Shown piece by piece: positions 47,341 to 58,657 of a stretch of DNA of 64,000 bases (positions are counted from its first letter, which is position 1; each line of letters begins with the position of its first letter). A program made the position numbers and the translations under genes. Below the pieces are notes generated by a model. That model ran no database searches. It had not been told where the DNA came from and saw only the letters and a program-made list of their open reading frames with translations. The stretch covers positions 6,637,931 through 6,701,930 of the forward strand of contig NC_051445.1 in NCBI RefSeq assembly GCF_001649575.2, written 5' to 3'. Source of the DNA: Kryptolebias marmoratus (Eukaryota > Chordata > Actinopteri > Cyprinodontiformes > Rivulidae).

Positions 47341-50300
47341 GAGTTACTCCCTCATGACGCCTTACCATTTTAAACCTTATTTGGTTTGCAAAAGTGAAAC
47401 TAAGCCTTTTCTGCTCAGCCCCCTTTTTACCACAAGTTCAATTTTTGGATTGCAGAGCTTGAGACAAAGATAAGGGGGGATAAGGGGATAACGTTTGGGG
47501 ACAGTGGAGAGGAGATTTCATGTGGGTGTCACTGGGGGAACGTTTGGAGCAGCAGAGGGAGAGGAGGAGAGCGGATGGGAGAATGAGGAGAGTGGAGGTG
47601 TGGAGCCTGGAAGAGTTTGGGGATAGGTGGTGGGGGCTGAGGTTGGGGCAAAGAAACACTCCAGAGATTTGACAGAGCTTCAAAGGGAAGTTTTCGCCTT
47701 TGACTGACAGGCCCTTAGAGTGAAATGGACCTGGTGGCAGGCGGCATGCCCCAGTCCCAAGATGCCCGGTTGTCTCCATGGTGCTCACCCCCATCCCACA
47801 ATATTCATCAGACAGCAGAGCTTAAATGATTGGGGGTCAAGATGTGTGAAAGTGCTACTGTGCAACATTGGCTGGTTCTGTGTTTTATAGAATTTTGTCA
47901 AGGTCATAACTCATTTAAACTTCCAAAAGAAAAAAACTTGTGCAAAACTAACAAAACCATATAATTAGATTGTTTCTTTTTTGGTTTTGTAATTTACAAA
48001 ATAAGGGAAGCAAATAAGCCCTGCAGACATTTCATATTTTAACTGTAATTCTCCCTTATGTATGAAAGCGTCTCTTCTACAACAAAACAAAACAATAAAA
48101 GAACCGAATAAAAGAGCTTACATTTTTTGGAAAACAAAGCTCTGGAGCTGAACCTATTTAATGACAAGAACTAGATCATTACTGCTCCTGCTCAAGTAAT
48201 AAGAATTATTATAAAATCCCAAACTGGTCAATATGCAAACAATGAAAGCTTACAGCTAAAATGCATTTCTCTTGTCAAAGTCTTACTTAGAGTGTGTGAC
48301 AATAACTGCAGTGTAAATATATTTTTAAGGGCAAGATAAATGACATCATTACTTCAGGTCCTTTACCGTTGCTGATGCATGAAAGCAGGGACGGTTATGT
48401 TTGAAAGTGTCTCAGTAAACACTGTTGGGCCTGTGTAAACAGCAGGGCATTGATCAGTCCTCTATTTATGATCAGCCTGTCTGTGCCTGCACTGGATTAG
48501 TCAACAACCTGTCTGTTTGCTCTACTCTAAACTAAGGCCAAAGTCAATGTCAAAGCTTAATTGGAATACAACACACTGTTGGGTCATGGTTGCATAGAAC
48601 TCCCCCCTTTGAATTTCTTATTGTGATTATTTATTAAACATTAGGATGAATTTACATATTGTATATTAATTTTAGTTTACAGAGCATGTAAACTAACGTG
48701 TTGATGGTCAGTGTTGATAATAGCAAGTGTTGCATTTAGAAGTAGAAACCACAGATTCATGTATATCAGAGTGGTTCCACTAACAGGCTCTCATCTCTTG
48801 GTGTTCCTCCGAGGACCAGACAGCCCTGCTTGGCTAGGCACTAGCTGATGTTTAGGCTTTCAGTTTTTTTTTTTTTTTTCTTTTTATATAGAGTGTCAGA
48901 GATGGAGAGAAAGGCATGGAAGTGTGGAGGTCAGCTTCGTTGTATCACCCAATTTCACCCATTACACTATGTATAGAGGCCTTTCCCCCTCTCTTTTGCA
49001 TGGTAATTATTTTCCAGCCCAAAGGTAGCTGCAGGCAACGTCAGGCACTGCATCAGGGCCCATTGCATTAACTGGCCATTGCATTATTTATTTGTGCGTG
49101 GGCAGCTGTATGGATACCCCAAATCCATAGAGACTTGGGGGCCTCTCAATGTCACCTCGTGCATTGTGGCAGGCAGTTGTGACCACTTGGACTTGCGCTG
49201 GGAAACCTTGGGCTGAGAGTGGCTCAAGGGCAAAATGGTACCTCAGCACAGGAACTTGTGTGTGGGAGTAGAAGCTAGGTGTATAATGTATTAAAAAGGG
49301 TCAGGGGGATTAGTAACTACCCACTTATGCAACAGTATAACCATCAGAATAACCATCTAAAGATCCTATTGAGTACTAGTGGTGTCAAACATAAAGAAGG
49401 TCTGCATAGTTCACACTGCCTTAAGGCTTTGTGTATACCTATAAAAATGTTCCACACAGTGGGTTAATATATTTGAATAAGTTTGTAGGAACTGGTTAAG
49501 GTTACAATATTTTAGACCTGTACAAGAAATCAAATATCACAGATCTGTAAATATGACATACTATGAGAACTTGCATTTCTGTGGCCCCTTCTATACCAGA
49601 GCATACCCACAGACATGACTGTTTGCTTTTCTGTTGGACATGGACCCCTCTGACCTGTCAACCCTGGCCAGTTGTATTGTAGCACCTGAAATGACAGCTG
49701 AACTACTGTCCCTGTCATGGCTCCTCAGTGTAGAGACACATACATGCACTGAAACGCCCAGTGCACACATGCCAGTACATACCCACTACAGCAGCGATGC
49801 AACATCAACTACCTCCAGCCCTTGGATCTCTCAGTCTCCCTGCTTGCCGACCAACTCAACCGCATGAGACGCTCAGGCAGCCTTGTGACATGACAGTGAC
49901 AATCCAGCAATGATGCAGAGAGCACCCACAACACTGTCCACTTCACCTGACACCCCAAATCCCCCCTCTCTTGTTTCCCTGTAGGCCTTTAAGGAGTGAA
50001 GACCCATGTTTTCTTTTCACCAAATAAACAAACAAACAAACAAACAAGCAAATACTGAGAAATCTTGTTGATGTGTTTTGATCTGGCAGCATTGTTGAAG
50101 TTTTCTGATATCTAGATCTACTTTAGCCTCATAGGAAACTTTTGACTCACCATTAATGCACATAGTGCTGTAGTAAACTTTTGCTCCATCCCTCAATTTT
50201 TACATTTTGCTTTCAGAAAAGCAAACTTGCTTTCATAATCTTTTTACTGTAAAATGACCTCAACATATTTCTTTTAAGTTTTCTGAAGAACTAACAAAGT

Positions 50301-52458
50301 TTTTTGAGGACATTTTCTCTTTTTCTTCTTTGTTAGCTAAAACTTGCTATTTTTTGGCAAGATATTCATTTTTACATTTAGAAACAGACAAGGTCAAGCA
50401 AAAAAGCTGCAAGAGACCTAAAGCTATATGCATATGACCAACATTTGTTCTTTTTTTGTAGTATAAATTAAGCCTCTTGCAAGAAGCTGCCATAGGAAAA
50501 TGCATAAAACATAGTTTGAAATGTACTTAGTTGGTTTTGCATAGACACAACACTGGTTCCTTCCTTTGGCTAGGTGGCCTTGTTATGAGTGATTCATAGA
50601 TCTGTGCTAAGTTGTTTAACAACCAAAACACATTGCTCTGAAAATAGTCAGGCAAAGACTGAGGTAAAAATGAGTGAAAAAGCAACTAGTCAAAAGAAAA
50701 TTTTGAAAGATCTTCCGAAAGCCGAAAGAATCATTGCTCAAGATTACAAGAAAGTCTGGATTTTATTTGCAATATAAAAATACAGAGTGGTTCAGGACTA
50801 TTGCACAATGTTGTAAATAATTACATAAATTACTATAAAAAATATAGACTGAGGAAAAAGGCAGTAGTATGTAATAACGATAAGGGGCTGACGCTACTAA
50901 AGCAACCTGGGTATATAGAGGAAAAGACCTCCCTGTCTTCTGGCTGAAAAGTGCAGGTGTTTGTTTAAGGCTGCAACATGGATGAGTGGAGGGATGGAAG
51001 AAGAACAGGAGGAGTAACGGTAGCTGGTGTTGAGTTGCATGGATGACGGGTCTTGATCTGGGAGGATGGTGAGCTGTCACAAATTTAGATGGACCCCCCA
51101 GGGCTTGTGCGTGCATACAAACAAACAAACACAACTAGCATGCACTTAAACACACCCTGCAACATGAAAGAATGAGGACAGACAGTAATGCATACACATA
51201 GGTTTACAAATATACATTAACATATGCACGGTCACACTGAGTGTACACCAGCATATCAGCATTGCTCTGAATTTAATTGTCCTAACTTGTAAGATTGATA
51301 CCCAGATGGATTTCAATCTGGGCTGAGACAACAATTTTTGTTTCTTTGTATTATAAAAATCCTTTCATTGAGTTATTAATTCAAATACTTTGCAATTTAA
51401 AACAGTTTCTTTAATGAAACCACTCTCTTTGTGATCCTAAAAGTTTTTTTTATAATTCAAAAAGTTTAAAGCATAAACCACAAGTATGTGTTTAAGGGTG
51501 TTTGTACTAAAACACTGACATTACTCTCTTTTTTTGTAGTTTTGTAATTTGTTGTTTTTGAGAGTTTTGTTCAAGATTTGCTACAGGCTTGGATGCATTG
51601 CTGAGCAAGGGAGAAGGCTTTGCTAGCAAAAGGCGAGCCAACGACTAATCTATGCTTCTGTGCATTTGTGTGTAGAAACAGCACTGGCAGCTGCATATGC
51701 TTGAAGGGCTGGGTGCTGCCACTTATTGCCAGCCCTTTTGAGCAGAAACAGAGCTGTAACAAGCAGAAAGCGAAGGCTTAGAGCATTGAGCCGTTAGGAA
51801 AAGACCCCCATTTGCTCCTGGAAGGCAATCTTTGTGTGTTTTTAACACCAAAATGACAGGACATGCTTATATCCAAACTCATTTAATGATTCAGTCATAT
51901 TAGGACATTTCCTTCCAAAATAAATAATAAGGAATTATATAATTATAAAATAAGTGCAGCCTTCAAACCAGAAATACTTCATATGAAATTGTTGCATCAA
52001 TCAAATCAGGCCAAATCACGCAACAGTAGTTCCTTAGTGTCAGTCCTTGTCTAAACAGCTGAGGTATTTGTGTCATGACAGCCTATAATTTGCCTCATGT
52101 TATCTTAAATGAATGCTTTAATAAGGGTTATCCAATCCATGGTAAGTGTCATAATCTTGAGCAGAATAGCTGCATTACATTGGCATCATTGCAGAGCTTT
52201 TGATGCCTCAATGATCGTCAATACTTCCAACATGGCCTGCAGCCAGAAAAGACAACCCATATCAGTAACAAAGAATTGTCTACTTTTATGCTTGTTGGAA
52301 AAAAAAATAATCATTACTTTCTCACAAAATATTCTCCAAGATTTCTTTTCATATTATTTATTTCAACACCTTTTTGCTCAGAGTGAAAGAGAAATGATAA
52401 TACTGTATATTTATTGCAGCTCCTTTTATTATCGCTTTTTATACTTTATGTGTTGCAG
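47341..52458. other. Unique non-coding stretch, possibly a last intron
   Basis: About 47640-47800 and 48930-49230 are unique, balanced blocks; the second has GCATGGTAATTATTTTCC and two TTGCATTA words. T16 lies at 48864-48879 and (AAAC)n at 50026-50046. The 118-codon minus frame at 47438-47794 is Pro/Ser/Leu-rich from a purine-rich opposite strand and is discounted. If the exon at 52459 is real, part of this would be its upstream intron. Confidence 0.45.
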
Positions 52459-52552
52459 CTTCAGCAGATTTACTGAGCTCCTGGAGAGGCTGGGGGTTAA
52501 GCAAGGCTCATTCAACAAATTCTTCAATGAGTACGGCCATATTGAAGCCTAA
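52459..52552 (+). CDS. Candidate 3'-terminal coding exon, unrecognised protein
   Basis: This is the most coding-like segment of the window. A T-rich tract ending TTATGTGTTGCAG (AG at 52457-52458) precedes 94 bases in one frame to TAA at 52550-52552. The first base completes a codon, then come FSRFTELLERLGV and KQGSFNKFFNEYGHIEA. Third positions favour C and G, unlike the AT-rich surroundings, and the peptide has a normal mix of charged and aromatic residues. Downstream lie ATTAAA (53048) and AATAAA (53110) with GT-rich sequence after, consistent with a 3' UTR of about 580 bases. The frame upstream of the acceptor stays open to 52109 but there it is Ile/Phe/Leu-rich, as expected of translated intron. 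The previous exon must leave two bases; the weak candidate at 10286-10473 does, but a join across 42 kb is speculative. I cannot name the protein. Confidence 0.42.
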
Positions 52553-53135
52553 ATCTGAGCCCCTCTGGGTGGAAAACTCACTCAACAAATACACTCACCT
52601 GCAACATTTACCTTTTGTACAAACTCTTGTGTTTCTATGTAGAAAAACCACTCTGGGACACTTAGTTTTGAAGTTCTCCTATTGAGGCAGTCTTTATGTG
52701 CTCTTACTCCGAAGCAAGAGTTGCTCCTTTTGCTTTAATTACAGTAAATGCAGCAGACCCCCCAGGCTTTTTTAAATACATCAACCAGCAGAAGAAAAGA
52801 AGAAAATGCTAATTAGTCCCATAATGTTGCTGACCATGCAAGTTCCTTAGCACTGCTGAGTTTTATTGACATAAGAAGGACAATAGGAATCTGTATTCAA
52901 ATGATTTGCTCTGCCTTTGTGTTTGGGTGCAGCTGCTTCAGCGTTGACTGTTACCTACCACATATTTTATTACACAGTTTGACAGAGTCAAATTAGACAT
53001 GACAATATGAGGGAGTCGATATGTGTTTGTGATTCCTGTCTAAGTGTATTAAAGCCTGCGGGATTTTAGCATTAGAGCATGTTATGTTGTTTTACATTTG
53101 TGAATAATGAATAAAAGGTGAGTTTTACATTTTTG
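52553..53135 (+). other. Possible 3' untranslated region of the candidate exon
   Basis: After the stop the sequence has no long frame and reaches a variant poly(A) signal ATTAAA (53048-53053) and then AATAAA (53110-53115). Within 45 bases after AATAAA the sequence is T/G-rich (GAGTCTTTGTGCATGCATGTG), as expected of a downstream element. Cleavage would fall near 53130. Confidence 0.35.
53110..53115 (+). terminator. Poly(A) signal AATAAA
   Basis: Canonical hexamer about 560 bases after the candidate stop codon, with a GT-rich stretch downstream. Such hexamers also occur by chance in AT-rich DNA. Confidence 0.35.
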
Positions 53136-53231
53136 AGTCTTTGTGCATGCATGTGTCAACTTCACATCCACAACTTTAGTGCGATGGAGAAAGCCTGTAA
53201 TGCATTCCATGTTTCAGAGTCAAGAAGCTGT

Positions 53232-53233
<2 letters not shown>

Positions 53234-53270
<37 letters not shown>
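53234..53270. repeat. (TG)n microsatellite
   Basis: About 18 TG units, about 100 bp beyond the possible cleavage site. Confidence 0.97.
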
Positions 53271-56200
53271 GGTGTTGGTATGTGTGTAAGAGGAGAGAGT
53301 CAGAATCAGGATCAATACTATTGACCTGTTTACCTTGGTGCCGAGCAGCTCGGGCCAGCTCTCCGGTTTACCACTTGAAACATTAAAACCAGACTATTAG
53401 TAATACTTTGGTCCTTCTCTTTACTGATTGTACGGCCGGCATTGGAGCTGTCCACCTTGCAGACATGAGGAGAGAGGAAGAGTGAACGAGAGAGGGGTGG
53501 AAGGAGAGAAGGAGGTTAAAGAAAGAGAGAGACCCTGAATCTAATCCTCTTGACTTAAAGCCACTGAGTTTTGCCCCACTTCTCTCCGCTCGCTTCTAGA
53601 CCTGATGTGGTCACTCAACCCTATCGAGCTGCGGGGCATTGTGGCCCGCCCGTCTCTGCTACACTCACACCCCTCCACCCTCAGGCGCTTTTGTGCTCCT
53701 GGCTTTCCACCTCCTGCCCCCCCGCCTCTCCTTTTCTCATCCTCCTCCACACAGCCAAAACAGAATTTCTCTAAATGCTTAATTTTCCCCCCTTTGGCTT
53801 CCTTTTTGCAAGTGCCCTCTCACTTGTTTGTCTATCGATTTTTCATCCTTCTCCTGCCACTGCCCCCTCTTCCTCCTCCTCCTCGCTCCCCCTTCTCCTT
53901 CCTCACAACCCCAGCTTTTCATCTGCTCCTCCCCAGTTTCTCCTGCTCTCCTTTCTTGTTGATGTAAAGTGATTTATTTATTTATTTTAGGCTTGTTGCC
54001 CAGGTAATTTGTGGTAGGTAATGACTTTCGGTGAATCCACTTTGCACTCTTTGAATTTTTTTTCTGACCTTTGCATCATCCAGGTCCAATTCTCTGCACA
54101 TCCCCTTTTGTCCCATTTGCTTTTTTATATTTCCCATCGTTTTTATCCTCACCTCTCTCTCCCAGTCTCCTGTTTCTGCTTCTTGCCACTGTATTTTTAA
54201 TTCCCTCTGTAGAAATGGTGCTTCATGATACTTGGTTGTGTGTGTGGTGTGGGTGTGCGTGTGTGTGTGTATGAAGCAAAACTGAGGAGGTGATTGACAC
54301 CTGGCTCTGTGATGTGGAGTGTTCTCACTTCTGCACTCCATCACCCCCTTCACCCCCTCTATCCCCCCTCTTTTCTCCAGCCATCGTTCTTGTGTCCACT
54401 GGGACATTGAATGAACAGTGTAGGACTGCGAGAGAAAAAGAATGCAAGGCAGGGAATAAATTTAAGATAAAAAAATATCCACAAACATTCTGTGGTATTT
54501 TCCTACTCAGTTTGACTTACCTTTTCTTAACTGGAAAGATAATGTGGGGCAAATAGGGTGATCTAGGGTTCTGTGTGTTTTTGTGTACCCATGAAATCTC
54601 TCGAGCAACCTCCCCTTTCCTCCGCACAAGCGCACCCACTCACACAGACACATTTTCACCTTGATTTGTGTGTGCGTGTGTGTTTTACCATTTTTTATTT
54701 GTCCCCTTGCGTTTTCCTCCACTGGAAACAGTGGCTAAGGCAAGAATTTCAGTAAAACAATCTAGAATAATTACCAAAAGTAGGTTTATGTTATGTAGAT
54801 CCTGCAGAAGAATTAATTTTGGTTTAACAAAATTAACCTAATCTGGTTGTGGAATGCAAACTTTTCTTTTAAAGTTTCAGCAAAGATTTACAAGAAACAT
54901 TTAATTTTTATTAATTCCACAATAAAGTAGAAATTAAAAAAAGGACACAGTGTGAAAAAAGTACTTTGAAGAACTGTAATAAGAAAAAAGTGTTCACCAA
55001 GTTCTTATTCTTCTTACACTAATATGGACAGTCTGTAGTCCCTACTGTGTTATCCTCTCTGAAATGCAAACTTGAAATTATTTAATATTACTGAGATATC
55101 AAAAATGATATAGTTAACTTATTTATGCCTTTTTGTATTCAAAGTGACAGGCAGATGTCAATGTGTAGAAAACCAGGTGCCTTGTCCCTCCAGGAGGGGA
55201 CAGTAAAGAGCAGGGAGCCCACAACTGTCTCACACTTGTTAAAGAAAGCGTAGTTTAGAAAAAAATTATAATTTATAAATAGTCACTAAGACTCAAACAA
55301 TGGGTTAGTTTAGAACACAACTGGAAGAAAATTGATCATAGCTATTTTTATTTTCAGAATAATGACATATAAGAAAGCTTATCCCTTACTTTCAAAATGA
55401 AATAGTCAAATTTCCACTCCACAGACACATATATACTCTAGGACTTCCTTCCGGCATAATCCAGAGGTCAGGGCAGATTTCATATCCCTCAATCATGCAG
55501 ATGAACATGACCTTGGCCGGCCTTGGCACTCGGTCACATCAGCACCCTGATGCAGCGTTGCTTTGCATCTCTGATTGTGTTAAATCATGTTTTCCTATCA
55601 TCAGCACACACTGGATGGACAGCATCCTTCTCTAAGCACATCCAGAGAGGGATAATTGCCAAGACCTTTAAAAGCCTTTCAGAAAGAAACGAGGAAATCA
55701 ACATAATTCAGATGAAGGGGAATATCAGAGACATATAAAGTAAAGTATGCCAGGCCATAGTGCGAGGCAGGGTGGGGGTGTGGAGGTAGAAAAAAAGATG
55801 CAAGACTGTAAAAGGTGGGTCCTTGGCATTATTATGTTGATGGGTTTAGCCATGCAGAGTGGGCCAGCTCATTGGAGGGCCCCTAAATGAAGAGGCTGAC
55901 CTTCAACAAGCCCTCTCTCTGTTCATTAGCCATGTGGTGCTTATCTACAATAATACAGTTGTGGAGAATATGAGGCCAGTGGGCCTTTCCAAAGTCAACG
56001 ATGTACTACAGGTGGAAAGATGAGTGTCTGAGTTTTGCTCGTGGTGATGGACTTAAGCCCCTTTACCCCACAGTGCTTCAAACTCCCAACTAGACATTGT
56101 AGCTTTTAACTCATGTAATTATGAGAGAAAGTATCAAAATAAGTGCAGGATAAGGTCAAAATATTATGCTCAGTATTTCATTGATTGAAGGCAGAGGTTT

Positions 56201-56756
56201 ACACATATCCATCATTAGAATGATTTTTGTTGCAAAATGTAACAGATTTTTTCAACTCATCTTTTCCTATAAAGATTGAATGTGTATACTGCTTAAAGAA
56301 AATAAAAAAATTGCTTCAGTTTTACGTTCAGGTTTATAGTGTATTCACACTACATCTTAGATTACATGTTTCCTTAGAGACCAACTGCTTTTAGCAGTCA
56401 TTAACTAACTTTTTGTACAATTCTAGTTCAATATTAGACAATTATCTGCAAATCTGAAATAAAAAAAAATAAAAAATCAGTGACATTTCTTGATCATAGC
56501 ACAGACCTGAAATTTAATCATTGCCCACATTCATTACAGAATAACCACATGAATTTCAAATGTCAAAATCACATAAATTCATCAGTGGAAACATGTTAAA
56601 TTAATGTGTGAAAAATGTATTTTGCACAAGTTTCTTGGATATATTGGGATATTTTCAACATGTTCATTTAATCCTATTTGGCTGCATGGTTTTCCAAATG
56701 GGCTAATGTGAAAAACACAGTAAACTGACTTTTTTTTTTGTCTTATATGGGATACC
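53271..56756. other. Non-coding stretch with a long pyrimidine block
   Basis: About 53660-53965 is strongly C/T-biased on the plus strand; the 120-, 67- and 65-codon frames here are artefacts of it. A short (TG)n lies at 54244-54271. About 55440-56050 is unique and balanced, with no spliceable frame. The part 56050-56740 is AT-rich. No gene is recognised. Confidence 0.5.
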
Positions 56757-56760
56757 TTTT

Positions 56761-56787
56761 AGGTGGTATCTCACTGGGATGCAATTG
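56761..56787 (+). repeat. Left terminal inverted repeat
   Basis: 27-bp arm of the element at 56757-57414; its partner is at 57387-57413 in reverse orientation. Confidence 0.75.
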
Positions 56788-57386
56788 TTAGAAACTAGTT
56801 GGTGACTCCAAATCTTTGAGTGACCAATAAGCTATACGGCTGAGTTCTGACTGGCCATATTTTGAAAATTACAGCCTGTTTTTGTGTGAATGGCATATAG
56901 AATCCGAAGTTTTGTCTATGCTCATCATTTTGTCCACTTCCACCCACATCATACGCACCACTACTTGTTTTGTACCAACTTTGGTATCCATCACCCAGGT
57001 TTATGATTGAATCTGCAGGAGTACACTTTTAAGATTTGTACCAGTTCTTCAATAATTAAGATTTTTTTTTGTCTTTTATGTTTTCTGTTAGACTAGAGCT
57101 ACCAAGAAGGTATGAAAATATTGTACAGCTCCAGCAAACCTGAGATGTGTTGCAGATGCCCACGACACAACTCAAGTGGGTTTGAGACAGGTTGAAGATG
57201 CTCACAACATCTCTGAGAATATTTCAAGTGAAAAGCTGCCACACAAACTTTTTTGAACTTGTTCAAAACTCAAGCGAAAGACCTTGTGGCTTTGCAACTC
57301 ACAAGAGGAAGCTGAGATCCCTGTGAAAGTCGCAAGACTTTCTGGAGCAATTCCAGAGGCTCCCTCATGAATGCCTTTCCCCAACC

Positions 57387-57413
57387 AGTTGCAGCCTAGT
57401 GAGATACCACTTT
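57387..57413 (-). repeat. Right terminal inverted repeat
   Basis: Reverse-orientation partner of the arm at 56761-56787, with four mismatches in 27. Confidence 0.75.
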
Positions 57414-57414
57414 A

Positions 57415-58623
57415 AAGGAGGGACAAAACACTCTGCCCCTGTTAGTCTGGGTCACCTGCTCTATCCATAGCAGTAGGATTGTTTGCACTTAGGTATTTGT
57501 GTAGGTTAATTCAAATGAAAGAAAGACACTTTCTGGCTTCTGCACAAACTGTCAGATAGAGTTTTGCATCTCAAAAACATTACTCAACTTATTTGGAGTT
57601 TTGGTATGAAAAATAAATATAAACAATATGTAACATATCTCTCCTTGAGACTGAGAACAAGCCGAACTGAAGCACAGAGACAGGAGTTAGGAGTGGGTAA
57701 ACAGATTAAAAAACACACAACACGGTCGATAATGTCAAAAGCGGATGACAGATCTAAAAGAATGAATATTGATCTTTAGAAGGCCTTTGCTCAGGCGACC
57801 TGTGGGAGGTCAGCCCTTGTAATTAAACAGGGGAGGTCTAATGCAGGACTGGGTGTGAGCCTGGTGTTAAAGGGGGAAGGCTGGATCTGGTAATGAGCTG
57901 GATCCAGAATAGCACAAAAAAAGTGCAAAATGTTTTACTTTTCTGTCATCTAGTATTTCTTCCAATATACTTGTTTCAGTTCAGATTTTTAGAATATTCT
58001 GGTCATTCCTATACTTTTATCAAGGACTGTTGCTCTTTTTGTCCTCTGTAAGAGATAAAAAATATTTTTATATAAAAAAAATTGTGCGCCAGGGGTTTCT
58101 GTGGCAGGAGCGGAAGTGGCAGATGTGAGCTCACAAAGAAATGGATAAGATGCTGTTTATTGGAACAGGCTACAGTTGGATTAGCGTCCACACAACTCCA
58201 GGCTTTAGACAACTGCACTGACAGGATCCTGCTTATTGATGGGAGTTAACTTTTGCTCCAAATGTCTGCATATCTGTCTGTCAACATCCCTGTAATGGAA
58301 ATACACACTTGAATCTTAAAAGAAGCATGTGGTGTTTAGAATAACACACCATAAGACATGGAGATTAACATGGATCTATGCATTTTTAAATCCTATACAG
58401 TAACAAAAAGGAACTCAAACAGCTCCACAGCAGTGTGGCCCATATGCAGTCCTGTACCAAACTTCAGACCCACGGGCCTGCATTTGCCATCTCTTTATCT
58501 GTGTTTGGCTGTGGATAAAGGAGGAGCAGAGACTGAGTGTGGATATAATCCGTGTATCATTGGCTTTATCCACTGCAGAATCACAGCTGATTTAGTGCCT
58601 CACAGCTGTTGTAATGGGCCCCT
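57415..58623. other. Unique stretch, possible old repeat debris
   Basis: About 57640-57790 (GATAATGTCAAAAGCGGATG, then ACAGATCTAAAAGAATGAAT) loosely resembles a common fish repeat segment, but I cannot define edges. The rest is unique with no gene. The 112-codon plus frame at 58358-58696 runs through the CA tract at its end and lacks splice support. Confidence 0.35.
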
Positions 58624-58624
58624 G

Positions 58625-58652
<28 letters not shown>
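58624..58652. repeat. (AC)n microsatellite
   Basis: About 14 AC units, uninterrupted. Confidence 0.97.

Positions 58653-58657
<5 letters not shown>

Larger units (their letters stand above)
56757..57414. mobile_element. DNA-transposon-like element with terminal inverted repeats
   Basis: The left end (56761 onward: AGGTGGTATCTCACTGGGAT then GCAATTG) and the reverse complement of the right end (57413 backward: AAGTGGTATCTCACTAGGCT then GCAACTG) match at 23 of 27 positions, including 13 in a row. The element is about 650 bp with no transposase frame, so it is non-autonomous or MITE-like. TTTA flanks both ends and may be the target duplication, but the edge is blurred by one base, so the superfamily is unresolved. 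A 60-codon minus frame (57202-57384) lies inside and is not a domain I recognise. Confidence 0.7.

Noticed and set aside
47438..47794. 118-codon minus-strand frame
   Set aside because: Pro/Ser/Leu-rich translation of a purine-rich region; no splice support.
52109..52458. Upstream part of the long frame that ends at 52552
   Set aside because: It is Ile/Phe/Leu/Tyr-rich, as expected of translated intron, while codon use changes sharply at the acceptor at 52458.
53541..53972. Overlapping Pro/Ser/Leu-rich frames
   Set aside because: All are products of the strong pyrimidine bias of the plus strand.
56170..56260. Tc1-like start (GCAGAGGTTTACACAT)
   Set aside because: No matching inverted end, no TA duplication and no transposase remnant could be found.
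57640..57790. Possible old repeat debris around GATCTAAAAGAATG
   Set aside because: Resemblance to a common fish repeat is too loose to define edges or orientation.
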